DNA of 64,000 nucleotides. Origin: Protopterus annectens (Eukaryota; Chordata; Ceratodontiformes; Protopteridae). Position 1 is the first letter of the stretch. Each line of letters opens with the position of its first letter. The notes below the pieces were generated by a model, which did no database searches, was not told the origin of the DNA, and was given only the letters and a program-made list of their open reading frames with translations. The DNA lies in NCBI RefSeq assembly GCF_019279795.1, contig NC_056727.1:1213150577-1213214576 (forward strand), in the 5' to 3' direction. A program made the translations under genes and the position numbers. Positions 21,050 to 30,174 of the stretch are shown here, piece after piece.

Positions 21050-22751
21050 AGGAAATTTCGGAGTTGCTAAGAAAAAGAGCCATCCAGCCCATCCCCCCAG
21101 ATCAGTCCGGGTTGGGTTATTACTCCAGGTTCTTCTTGGTGCCAAAGAAAACGGGGGACCTCAGACCCATCCTAGACCTCTCGTCCCTGAACCTGTTCAT
21201 ACCCAAGGAAAAGTTCCGGATGGTCACCCTCCAATCTATTCTCCCCCTTCTGCGGGAGAACGACTGGATGTGCTCGTTAGACCTCAAAGATGCGTACTAC
21301 CATATACTAATGGACAGACGATCCAGGAGGTTCCTCCACTTCCGGCTAGGAGCCAGTCATTATCAGTTCAGGGTTCTTCCATTTGGCCTAACCTCAGCCC
21401 CCAGAGTGTCTACCAAAGTCATGGCAGTGGTTGCAGCCCACCTGAGACTCCAGGGCATTCAGGTGTTCCCTTACCTAGACGACTGGCTCCTCACCGCCCC
21501 CAACAGGCATCTACTGGTTGTGGCAAGAGATTACGCCCTCTCTCTGTTCTGTCATTTGGGCATTTCAGTGAATCTAAAGAAATCCTGCCTGTGCCCCACT
21601 CAAGCCCTAGAATTCATAGGGGCCAAGTTGGATACTCGGATCTCCAAAATGGCTCTTACATCGGTCAGGCTGAACAATTTGTATCTCCAAGTCTTAGACA
21701 TTCTTCGGAGCCCCGCTCCTCCAGCAGAATTAGTCCTGAGGGAGTTAGGGTCTATGTCAGCAGCGATCGGCCTTTCTCTCCATGCCCGTCTGCGAATGCG
21801 AGCGTTACAGTGGACTCTCCAAGTCCAATGGTCATTATCGGTCCATCCCTTAGACATGCCGATTCCCCTGAGCAGGGCATGCAGGGACTCCCTTCTTTGG
21901 TGGTTACAGGCTCAGGAACTCAAGGAAGGGAGACCTTTTGTGATTCCCCCAGTCAAAGCCACATTGACCACGGGCGCTTCCTGCCTCGGGTGGGGTGGGC
22001 ATTACGCGGGAAAGTCCGTCCAAGGCATGTGGACTCCTCTAGAGACTGCATTGCATATCAACATCCTAGAGATGAGGGCAGTGCTTTTGGCATTGCAAGC
22101 TCTTCATCACCTTCTTCCTCTGGGGACTATTGCAATCCAGACGGACAACATGTCCGTTGTCTGGTATATAAACAAACAGGGGGGGACCAGATCTTACCCC
22201 GTGTCGAGAAGCCATGAGAGTGTGGGAATGGGCGATTTCCACCAACCGCTTTCTGATAGCAACGCACATTCTGGGACGGTCCAACATATTAGCGGACAAG
22301 TTAAGTCGGGTATTCCTCAGCCCTTACGAGTGGTCTCTGAATCCATCTGTCGCGAAGCAGATATTCCTCAAGTGGGGTCAACCTCGCTGTGACCTTTTTC
22401 GCTTCTCCCCTAAACACAAAATGCAGTGATTACTTTGCGATAGTTCCCCCCAGAGGGGAATCCCCCAGGGACGCTCTGGTTCATGCTTGGCCGCCCGGTC
22501 ACCTTTATGCGTATCCTCCTCTTCCTCTGATGATGAAATTCATCCAGAAAGCCTGTCGGTTGGGGAGCAGAGTGATTTTCATAGCCCCATTCTGGCCTCG
22601 ACAAATCTGGTTCCCCTTTCTGCAGTCTCACAGTGTGGCTCCTCCATGGATTCTGGACCCCAGACCAGACCTAATCTCGCATCCGACGAGATGCCACACA
22701 CTGAACCTGGTCAACCTCAGGCTCACGGCCTGGTTGATCCAGTTCCGTTAA
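21050..22751 (+). pseudogene. Pol of element A: RT, RNase H, MT-like
   Basis: A long frame at 21064-22392 holds RT: YYSRFFLVPKKTGDLRPILD, SLDLKDAYYHI (first catalytic Asp, about residue 73), LPFGLTSAPRVSTKVM and VFPYLDDWLLTAP (Asp 139-140). RNase H follows: LTTGASCLGWGGHY, where the usual TDAS Asp is Gly (about residue 304), INILEMRAVLLAL (Glu 336), IQTDNMSVVWYINKQGG (Asp 361). After an indel near 22206 the frame moves to ILADKLSRVFLSPYEW, and after another near 22385 to the MT-like end: FFASPLNTKCSDYF, YAYPPLPLMMKFI, IFIAPFWPRQIWFPFL. It ends at 22751, overlapping YR by about 265 bp. RT looks competent; RNase H does not. Confidence 0.88.
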
Positions 22752-23779
22752 TGGCTAGGACTCCCGGTATCTCGTCCCCTAAGGCCATTCTGGTGGCAGC
22801 TCATAAGCCATCCACCAGAAAGCTCTACAACAGTAAATGGAAACGCTTTTCCATCTGGGCAAAGGATAAGGAATTAGATCCCTTTACGGTTCCTATTCCC
22901 ACTATCCTGGACTTCCTGTCCCTTCTTTTTAGACAAGGAGCTAGTGCGTCCACCGTTAAGGTCCAGCTAGCAGCCATCTCTCATTATCACGTGGGGGATG
23001 GCGTAGATTCTTTGGCGTCAGCAAAAATATGCAAGACCTTCTTAAAAGGCGTGTTTCTCTTAAAGCCCCCTATTAAGCCGGCAGTGCCTCCATGGGATCT
23101 TACCTTGGTCTTACAAGCATTAACAAGACCACCTTTCGAGCCAGCGGCCTCAGTGCCATTAAAATTCTTATCTTGGAAAACTGCCTTTTTGGTCGCTATT
23201 ACTTCAGCCAAGCGAGTCTCAGAATTGCAAGCTTTGTGCATTAAGCATCCATACCTTACTTTTTACAAAGATAGGGTGGCCCTCAGGACTAATCCTTCCT
23301 TTCTGCCTAAGGTAGCCACAGAGGCTAACATTAATCAGTCAATTAACCTTCCTGTTTTCTTCCCGAATTTCCAAAACAAAAGTGAATACACATTGCACAA
23401 ATTGGATGTACCCAGACAACTACATTTTTACTTGCATAGGACTAAAGATTTTCGCAAGTCAGACCAGTTGTTTGTTTCTTATGCTAAGTCAGCCATGGGC
23501 AAACCAATTTCTAAGGTGACAGTGGCAAATTGGATCTCTCAGTGTATTAGACCGGGTTACACTTCATCTGGGAAGCCAGCTCTGGTTGGCGTGCGGGCGC
23601 ATTCTACTAGATCTGTGGCTACCTCGATGGCTTTTTGGTCTAGAGTTCCGGTAGACGATATTTGTTCAGCAGCTACCTGGTCCTCTTCCCATATGTTCAT
23701 TTCTCATTACAAACTGGACATGATCTCCAGAAGTAGGGCTTCCTTTGGCTCTGCGGTGCTTCGGAATATCCTTCCGTAG
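22487..23779 (+). CDS. Tyrosine recombinase (YR) of element A, intact frame
   Basis: A 430-residue open frame. DIRS YR is a phage-integrase-type recombinase thought to join the circular cDNA into host DNA without target duplication. All catalytic positions are present: Arg243 (SAKRVSELQAL), His372 and Arg375 (RAHSTRSVAT), Trp398 (SAATWSSSH) and Tyr408 (SHYKLDM). The core-binding part begins around residue 104 (AAHKPSTRKLYNSKWKRF). Residues 1-90 overlap pol in a different frame and are Ser/Pro-rich; the true start may be a later or non-AUG codon, so I keep the first Met of the frame. The stop at 23777-23779 lies about 40 bp before the ICR. It is the only undamaged DIRS protein in the window. 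Confidence 0.92.
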   Translation: MAARSPLCVSSSSSDDEIHPESLSVGEQSDFHSPILASTNLVPLSAVSQCGSSMDSGPQTRPNLASDEMPHTEPGQPQAHGLVDPVPLMARTPGISSPKAILVAAHKPSTRKLYNSKWKRFSIWAKDKELDPFTVPIPTILDFLSLLFRQGASASTVKVQLAAISHYHVGDGVDSLASAKICKTFLKGVFLLKPPIKPAVPPWDLTLVLQALTRPPFEPAASVPLKFLSWKTAFLVAITSAKRVSELQALCIKHPYLTFYKDRVALRTNPSFLPKVATEANINQSINLPVFFPNFQNKSEYTLHKLDVPRQLHFYLHRTKDFRKSDQLFVSYAKSAMGKPISKVTVANWISQCIRPGYTSSGKPALVGVRAHSTRSVATSMAFWSRVPVDDICSAATWSSSHMFISHYKLDMISRSRASFGSAVLRNILP

Positions 23780-23817
23780 GGACCACCCAGGGTCTTTAGG
23801 TAAGCTGGGGACTCTGT

Positions 23818-23916
23818 CCCACAGGTTGCAGATCAAATGAAGTAACTACTTCAGATAAAGAAGTTATGTACTCACCATAACGTTCCATCTGAGTAGATAC
23901 TTCATTCGTCTGCAAC
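23818..23916 (+). repeat. Element A internal complementary region (ICR)
   Basis: 23818-23856 (ACAGGTTGCAGATC to CTTCAGAT) is the inverted complement of the element left end (18216-18252). 23857-23916 (AAAGAAGTTATG to GTCTGCAAC) is the inverted complement of the right end (24128-24187). They abut at 23856/23857, so the ICR spells the closed-circle junction of both ends. This is the ICR layout of DIRS-1. Confidence 0.93.
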
Positions 23917-23979
23917 AGAGCCCCCCTGCCATCTCCTGAACCTCGGTAAGGTATTGTTCCTTTGGAGATTTTTTCTCCG

Positions 23980-24187
23980 TCTTTAGCCTATAGGGCAAAA
24001 TAACCGATCTGAGGTAATGTGGTTGGTAGTAAGGGATTATGGGTAGGGGGGGAGGAGCTAGGAGCTCGGATCTTGGAGCTTGGAAAGCTGCCGGTTCGGA
24101 TCCGAGGTCGGATCAGACTACCCATTGGTTGCAGACAAATGAAGTATCTACTCAGATGGAACGTTATGGTGAGTACATAACTTCTTT
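23980..24187 (+). repeat. Element A right ITR with terminal extension
   Basis: 23980-24133 mirrors the left ITR. 24134-24187 continues past the left ITR's end with ACTCAGATGGAACG and GGTGAGTACATAAC, closing with CTTCTTT at 24187. It contains one perfect TCGGATCCGA (24096-24105). The next bases (24188 on) are element B gag. Confidence 0.92.
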
Positions 24188-25579
24188 TTTGCCAACTTGA
24201 TTAGCAGAATGCATTAACTCTTGTAAATCTTTGTGTTCTGCACAATCAGGAATCAACATTTTTTGTTTAATTAGATCCATAATATGCTGCTGATACTTTA
24301 ATATACAAAACTGGCAATTTAAAGCTCTAATGGCAAGCATAGCAGAAGTGTATACCTTTTTTCCCCATCTATCTAATGGCCTGGAATCCCTGTCCGAAGG
24401 GGTAGGATTTTTGGCAGTTGTAGCCTTAATGCCTTTAGGTCCCTGAGAAATGGTCTCTGGGTCCGCAGTAGGATTCCTAAAAAGGAATTTGTGGGAGTCA
24501 GGCACTCTATAGTACCTGTCAGGTTTCCTGGGAGTTGGAGGCAAGGTATCAGGGTTAAGCCTGGATTCCAGGAAGACATCATCTACAATTTCCAGAACAG
24601 GAGGGATAGCTAGAGGCCTGTGCTGAGGCAAGCTTAAAAATTCCCAGAGTCTCTTTTTGGACTGGGAGTAGTCCTGGCTCTCCCAGCAGAAATGTTCTCT
24701 AAGGGGGGTTAGGGTTTCACCAAAGGAAAAATCCTCTGGATGGGAAGCAGAGGGAATGGAATCCTCTGCATCAGAATCCTCATTGGTAGAGAAGGGTATA
24801 TCTTGGAAATCAGAAGGATTAGAGTAATCCGATTCCTGATCAGAAGAATCAGAAGGAAAATCAGTTCTGGGTCTTTTTGAGGGGGAAGGCTGACTTCCCC
24901 TAATTAAAGTAATGAGGTCCTCAGCCATTCTAATCATTTGTTTTTGTGGCATGTGGGCCTTAGAATGCGCTTTGGTCACTGGTTTCCTAGGCGTAGTGCG
25001 AACCTTAGGCCTGAGAAATTCTGTATTTTTGGTTTGAAAGGAAGTCTGTTTAATATGAAGATCAGAAGGCCTGAAAACACCCTCAGAAGTCGGTGCCTGC
25101 ACAGTGGCTCTGGACCTATCCAAGGTAGAGACATCCGTAGGTTCCATAGTCGAAGAAGCATCTCGTGGCATACCAGACTCTGAATGGGTCTCAGTAGAGG
25201 CCTGCAAATCTGTAGAAGTGGGTATCAGGGGCTGCGAAAGCACCTCACTGAGTACCGGCGGAATGGCGACTAGCTTAACAGTAGCGTCGTCGGCAGCCTT
25301 AGACATATGCGGTCTGTCTCTGTCTTTATCCTTTCGTTTTTTCGGAAGATCGGTAGTCAGATGGCTTACCAAAGACATTTTGGAGTGCGGAGATAGAAAG
25401 CGAAAGAATTTAGCTACAAAAATAGCCCGGCGATGAATACTTCGGGGGTTGAACAAGGCACAAAACTGACAACAAGGGACGTCGTGGTCTGGGCCTAAAC
25501 AGGTGACGCAGTCAGAATGAAAATCTCTGTGAGGTATTTGCTTTCCAAAGGTAAGACAATTACTAATTTTTTCTGACAT
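24188..25579 (-). pseudogene. Gag of element B, N-terminal part
   Basis: An open frame from ATG 25579 (MSEKISNCLTFGKQIPHRDF). The Cys cluster CVTCLGPDHDVPCCQFCALFN follows, then Ser/Thr-rich sequence, a basic patch (TTPRKPVTKAHSKAHMPQK), MAEDLITLIRGSQPSPSKRPR, an acidic Ser-rich stretch, the EDFSFGETLTPLREHFCWESQDYSQSKKRLW block, DRYYRVPDSHKFLFRN and LAIRALNCQFCILKYQQ. It is cut at QVGK by element A; the rest is at 17720-18215. The first Cys pair of the motif reads C-L-T-F, with the second Cys lost. Apart from the A insertion this half has no frameshift. The computed frame continues six residues into A by chance. Confidence 0.88.
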
Positions 25580-25656
25580 CGGTTAAAGCAAGAAAAAAGG
25601 ATCCCCAACGGGGTACTTTTCTTTTAGAAGACTTCAGGTCTGAAATTCAAAAAAAA
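25580..25656 (-). promoter_or_regulatory. Element B gag leader with CCCC-GTT-GGGG hairpin
   Basis: Just upstream of the B gag ATG, 25603-25613 reads (element sense) CCCC-GTT-GGGG. The same 11-mer stands in the same place in D (31950-31960) and F (47474-47484). E is inserted 44 bp further upstream; the rest of the leader continues at 37526. Confidence 0.65.
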
Positions 25657-26028
25657 AAAGAAGTTATGCCTTACCATAACGTTCCATCTGTATTGTTGAT
25701 CCTCGTTCAGTCATTACGTGTGGGTATCAGTTCTGACCTTGGAACCAAGCCAGCCTTCTTCCAAGCTCGCATCAGCTACTCTTACCCAGAATTCCCCTCT
25801 CCCTGTTTACCTCAGATTGAGTTTGCAAGTCAAAAGAAGGTAGAGGCTACCTCTGGTCAAATGACCTAATAGAACTGGATGGTGAGATCCACTAGAAGCC
25901 ACAGGAGGGGGAAGGAGGGACAGTCGTAATGACTGAACGAAAATCAACAATACAGATGGAACGTTATGGTAAGACCTAACTTCTTTATCTGATATTGTTA
26001 ATCCTCGTTCATTCCTTACATGTGGGAC
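25657..26028 (-). repeat. Element E 3' ITR and ICR
   Basis: The outer end 25657-25695 (AAAGAAGTTATGCC, CATAACGTTCCATCTG) is complementary to about 25950-25986. From 25987, ATCTGATATTGTTAATCC to the CATGTGGG at 26028 is complementary to the 5' end at 37485-37525. The ITR body 25687-25840 is the inverse of 37370-37525 (landmarks: ttctgaccttggaacc, cttacccagaattcccctctcc). Confidence 0.88.
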
Positions 26029-26063
26029 AGAGTTCTCCAGCTACCCTTATTCCTGGGAGGCTC

Positions 26064-26655
26064 TCATGGAAGGACATTCCTGAGCATCACAGAACCAAAA
26101 GATGCTCTTCTTCTGGAGGCCAAATCTAATTTGTAATGACTGATGAAGGTATGAGGAGTAGCCCAAGTTGCAGCTACACAAATGTCATGTAAAGAGGCTC
26201 TGGCATGGAAGGCAGCAGAAGTTGCCACCGACCTTGTAGAATGAGCCTTTATGGTAGTAGGTAATGGAATATTACGTTGTCTATAAATGAAGGTCATGCA
26301 GTCTTTCAACCATTTAGCCAATGTGACCTTAGCAAAAGCACATCCCAATCAAGGTCCAGAATAGGCCAAAAATAACTGGTCTGATTTAAAAGGTGCCTTA
26401 ATCCTGTTCAAGTAGAAGTGAATTTGCCTGTGAATATCTAGGATATGTAGGCAATACTCTCCTTTGTTTGAATGATTGGGGAAGAAAACTGGCAATTCAA
26501 TGGTTTGATTAATGGACATTTCAGAGATCACTTTCAGCAGAAAGGAATGATTAGTTCTCAATGACACACTATCTCTATGAAAAATCAGATATGGACTCAA
26601 TGCATAAGGCTTGAAGCTCAGAGATACATCTGGCAGAAGTAATGGTGACCAAAAA
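26064..26655 (-). pseudogene. YR of element E, C-terminal half
   Basis: 26348-26064 reads KVTLAKWLKDCMTF, IKAHSTRSVATSAAF (H-x2-R), CVAATWATPH and ISHYKLDLAS with the Tyr. 26655-26349 holds TITSARCISELQALC and YLIFHRDSVSLRTNHSFLLK in the preceding part. The first catalytic Arg of SARRVSEL is Cys here (CGT to TGT, a typical CpG change). A frame break sits near 26348. D is inserted directly upstream of LVTITSAR; the N-terminal half continues at 32247. Confidence 0.85.
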
Positions 26656-26682
26656 GTACAGTTGTGTACACCTACCATAAAT
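26656..26682 (-). repeat. Element D outer 3' end
   Basis: GTACAGTTGTGTACACC and CATAAATG match the outer end of B (14470-14496). The complement is stored in the ICR at 27080-27107. Confidence 0.85.
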
Positions 26683-26754
26683 GCAAGCTTTGACAGTGCC
26701 ACCTTTCAAACCAGCTTCTTCTTGCGACCTCAGATATTTGTCATTGAAAACCTT
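26683..26754. repeat. Captured inverted copy of flanking E DNA
   Basis: This 72-bp segment is the inverted complement of 32247-32320, which is E recombinase sequence abutting the 5' end of D. I count three mismatches by eye over roughly 75 bases. It interrupts what the ICR and element B show to be a continuous end (CATAAATG followed by TAGATG). The adjoining repeat also has the 5'-end form of the sequence (GATGTTCATCGTG), so the copied tract spans the 5' junction. Confidence 0.88.
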
Positions 26755-26940
26755 GATGTTCATCGTGTTTCACTGTTGCAGTCATGACTGTAGGGTTCTC
26801 CCCTGCCAGCAGGCAGCCCTCGGTCGGCCAGAATCCCAAAGTCTGGGTCCGGCGTCGGCTGTTCAGCCATGCTCCCTGACGTCAGAGTGCCAGGAGTACA
26901 AAGCTGACAGCTGACGCCATCTTCTCCAGTTTTTCTTGCC
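26755..26940 (-). repeat. Element D 3' ITR
   Basis: The inverted complement of 32062-32246, about 186 bp and close to 95% identical by eye, ending inside the element at TTTCTTGCC. Its outer edge is of 5'-end type, unlike the form predicted by the ICR. Confidence 0.88.
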
Positions 26941-27073
26941 CCAGATGTCAGAAGTCCCAAATGAAAAAGGTCCCAAAACCTTTGCAAATACACCTCAGAA
27001 GAATGGTGAAAAGTAAAAATAAGAGGGGACAGGAGGGAGGGAAACCCAGACTGCAACAGTGAAGACACTCGAA

Positions 27074-27148
27074 CATCTACATTTATGGTAGGTGTACACA
27101 ACTGTACTATGTTCATCGTGTTTCACTGTTGCAGTCATGACTGTAGGG
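27074..27148 (-). repeat. Element D internal complementary region
   Basis: 27080-27107 is the complement of the outer 3' end (26656-26682). 27111-27148 (GTTCATCGTGTTTCAC to CTGTAGGG) is the complement of the 5' end (32209-32246). A one- or two-base joint (AT) separates them. Confidence 0.88.
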
Positions 27149-27180
27149 TAGAATCCCAAAGCTGAAAGAAAGGGAGGTGG

Positions 27181-28240
27181 TCATAAAGAAGAAGGGGCGG
27201 CTAAAAGGCCCTGCAAGACTGCAGAGGCAAAGCCTGCCCTAGACTTAGAGTAGAGAGGTAGATTGTAGTGCTTAGAAAAGTATGCACTGAACTCCAAGTT
27301 GCAGCTTCCAAAATGTCTTTGGTAGGAACTCCCATGAGGAAGGCCGCAGAAGTGGCAGCAGCTCTGGTGGAATGAGTCCGTATACTCCCTGGGATTTGCT
27401 TTCCATGGTGTGAATAACAAAATCTGATTCCATGAGCAATCCATTTAGAAATGGTCTGTTTTGAAATGGCTTTACCTTGGGAACTTGAAGCATAAGAAAC
27501 AAACAATTGTTCTGATTTTCTGATGTCCTTGGTTCTGTCCAGGTAAAAACATAGTTGTCTGTGTACATCCAAGGAATGTAAGATCCTTTCCCCTTTATTT
27601 TGAGGAGTGGGGAAAAAGGTTGGCAAGTGGATAGTTTGATTTAAAGCCACTTTGGAAACCACCTTAGGCATGAAGGTAGGATTAGTCCTCAAAGATACCC
27701 TGTCTTGATGAAAAATAATATAAGGTTCCACAGCCATAAGAGCTTGTAACTCTGAAACTCTCCTGGCAGAGGTTAGGGCTAACAAGATTGCAGTTTTCCA
27801 AGATAAAAACTTGATGTTAGAAGAGGCAGCAAGCTCAAAAGGAGGCAAAGTTAGTTTTTCCAGAACATAGTTGAGATCCCAAGCAGGAATGGGAGGAGAT
27901 CTAGGAGGTCTTAAGTTCTTAGCTCCTCTGAGAAACTGTCTCATGAGCTGGTGGGAAAAGATGGGAGGGTCTGTATTATGAGCAGAAATAGCAGAGGCAT
28001 GTATCTTAATGGAAGAGAAAGGCAGACCCTTATGTAAGAGATCTGTCAAGTAAAGTAAAATTAAGGTAATGTTAGGAAGAAGAGGATCAGAATCCTGAGC
28101 CAGCATCCAGGAACAAAATCTTTTCCATTTTCCTGCATAAGATTTTCTAGTGCTAAGACGTCTGGCTTCTAAAATGACATCCATAACCTGCTTGGGTAGG
28201 AAAGAAGAAATCAAAGGCCCTGGATTAACCAGGCCGCCAG
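27181..28240 (-). pseudogene. YR of element D, one late frameshift
   Basis: The long frame has VILEARRLSTRKSYAGKWK, SSIKIHASAISAHN, LTSARRVSELQALM (Arg), IRTHSTRAAATSAAF (H-x2-R) and LEAATWSSVHTF. Right after HTF an indel shifts the frame; the true end (KHYNLPLYSKSRAGF, with the catalytic Tyr) is read in the frame of 27444-27181. All five catalytic positions therefore exist in the DNA, but not in one frame. The frame is also open upstream into the MT-like region because of another shift near 28240. Confidence 0.88.
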
Positions 28241-30052
28241 GCTGAGAGTTCTGACATGAGAGTGTAGAACCTGACCCTGATGTTGGGACAGAAGGTTCGG
28301 AGACTGAGGTAAAACCCAAGGGGGCTCCAGACATAGGTTTTTTTAGAGTAGGATACCAAAACTGCCGAGGCCAATTTGGAGCCAGCAAGATTATCATCTT
28401 GGGCTTGTCCTGTTTTATCTTCAATAAGACCCGTGGAAGAAGAGGAAGAGGCGGAAAGGCATATCCCGAGAGGTTCCTCCAACTGAATGACAGAGCATCC
28501 ACTTTCCAAGCTTCTCTGTGGAAAGTCCTGGTGCAAAAATTCTGTAGTTGATGATTGAGATGGGATGCAAAGAGGTCTATGTGAGGACATCCCCAGACTG
28601 CTGTTATCATCCTGAATATTTTGGTGTCCAGCATCCACTCGTGTGGATCCGAAAGGTTTCTGCTCAGACTGTCTGCCAGGAAGTTTTGTTTCCCTGGTAG
28701 AAACTGAGCTTGAAGATCCAGACTGCAAGCTAGAGCTGTGTTCCATAGATCCCATGGCTAGTCTGCAAAGGGGGTAGGAATGAGATCCCCCTTGCTTGTT
28801 TATGTACCACATAACTGTGGTGTTGTCTGTCCGTATTAGTAGTTGTCCTGGTTGTAAAAGATTCCTGAAGGCCAATAGAGCTTTCTGAACGGCTAACATT
28901 TCCTTCAAATTGATATGCAGGTGCTTCTGATCCTTTGTCCAAAGGCCCTACAGACAGTTGCCCTGAAAATGGGCTCCCCAAGCATAATCCGAGGCGTCCG
29001 TGGTTAGAATCTGAGTGGCAGGAGGCAGACGGAAGGGTTTCCCTTTGTTTAGAGCACATGCCCTGGACCACCAAAGAAATTCCTTTTGAAGGCAAGGAAG
29101 GACGGAGATCAGTATGTCTAAATTGTGGCAATGCTGAGACCATACACTTTTTAGGTACCACTGTATTTTCCTCATGTGTAGTCTTGCATATGGTACGAGA
29201 AGGATGCAGGAGGCCATGTAACCCAAAGCCTGCAGGAATTTCCTTTTAGATAGCTGAGTTAAAGTTGACAAGGTTTTGAAAGTTGAAGCCAGCTGTAATT
29301 GTTTTTCGGACGTCAGAAATGCCATCTGGGTTGTGGTGTTTACAAGAGCACCCAGAAAAGTTATCTGTTGTGATGGTGTCAAATTGGACTTTTTTATGTT
29401 TACAGAGAATCCCAGGAACTTGAGGAGGTTCTGTACAAATTCTAGATGCTGGAGTAAGACATCCTTGCTGTCTGCCTGAATTAAACAATCGTCCAGATAA
29501 GGGTAAATTTGAATTCCCTTGAGTCTGCAGTAAGCTACTACTGGAGCCAGGCATTTGGTGAAGACCCTGGGCGCAGTAGATAATCAAAGGGCAGCGCAGA
29601 GAATTGAAAGTGCCTCGATCCGGCTATGAACCGGAGGTATTTTCTGCGATCCTGCCTGATGGGAATGTGTAAATATGCCTCCTTTAAATCCAAAGTTACC
29701 ATCCATGCATTTTTGGACAGCATTGGAAGTAGCTGCTGTAGAGTAAGCATCTTGAATTTTGGAATCTCTAGAAAGGTGTTCAAGACCGACAGATCCAACA
29801 TGGGTCTCCATGAGTTTTGCTTCATTGGGACTAGAAAGAGCCTTGAATAAAACCCTTTTCCCCTCTCTGAAAAGAGGAACCAGTTCTATGGCATTCATAG
29901 CCAAAAGAGCTTCCACCTGGTTTAAGGCCTCCGTCCATTGATGTTTTGGAAGGTCTGGCCATCCGCTTGGCCTTGGCAAGGTATGAAAATGGAATTTGTA
30001 ACCTCTTAAAACCACATCCAAAATCCATTTGTCTTGGGTTATTTGAGTTCAA
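28225..30052 (-). pseudogene. Pol of element D (RT, RNase H, MT-like), frameshifted
   Basis: From 30052: GYKFHFHTLPRPSGWPDLP and WRPMLDLSVLNTFLEI; VTLDLKEAYLHIPIRQD (first catalytic Asp); then IYPYLDDCL with the YLDD box intact near 29490. ITFLGALVNTTTQMAFLT follows, then RNase H LTTDASDYAWGAHFQGN (Asp present), MKEMLAVQKALLAF and IRTDNTTVMWYINKQGG (28908-28800). The MT-like domain reads IDLFASHLNHQLQNF, YAFPPLPLLPRVLL and ILLAPNWPRQFWYP (28560-28350). About five frame changes; catalytic residues of RT and RNase H all survive. Confidence 0.85.
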
Positions 30053-30174
30053 TTTTGATAAAAAAAGAGAGAGTTTTCTTCCGAGAGGGGCTTCCAGGGA
30101 AGAAATTCCTGTAGCCCCACAGAGGGAGTCATTGAGTTTGTTTCCTTTGAGATTGTGACCTGTCCTCTCCTCCC

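Larger units (their letters stand above)
18216..24187 (+). mobile_element. DIRS element A (clade II), structurally complete
   Basis: The only plus-strand DIRS here, 5,972 bp, with both ends, both ITRs and the ICR intact, inserted in B gag. Order: left end and ITR (18216-18390), leader, gag (18588-20856), pol (about 21050-22751), YR (22487-23779), ICR (23818-23916), right ITR (23980-24187). The right ITR has a terminal extension of about 37 bp absent from the left one, as in DIRS-1. CpG-rich gag and a full-length YR frame suggest a fairly recent insertion, although gag and pol carry several frameshifts and RNase H has lost its first Asp, so this copy is unlikely to be autonomous. Confidence 0.93.

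Noticed and set aside
21270-22217. 315-residue plus-strand frame overlapping pol of A
   Set aside because: Shifted reading of RT with no domain signature; the frame at 21064-22392 carries all RT motifs.
24128-24187. Target-site duplication or CRISPR-like repeat
   Set aside because: The repeated 60-mer is the right end of A and its complement in the ICR; there is no spacer array.
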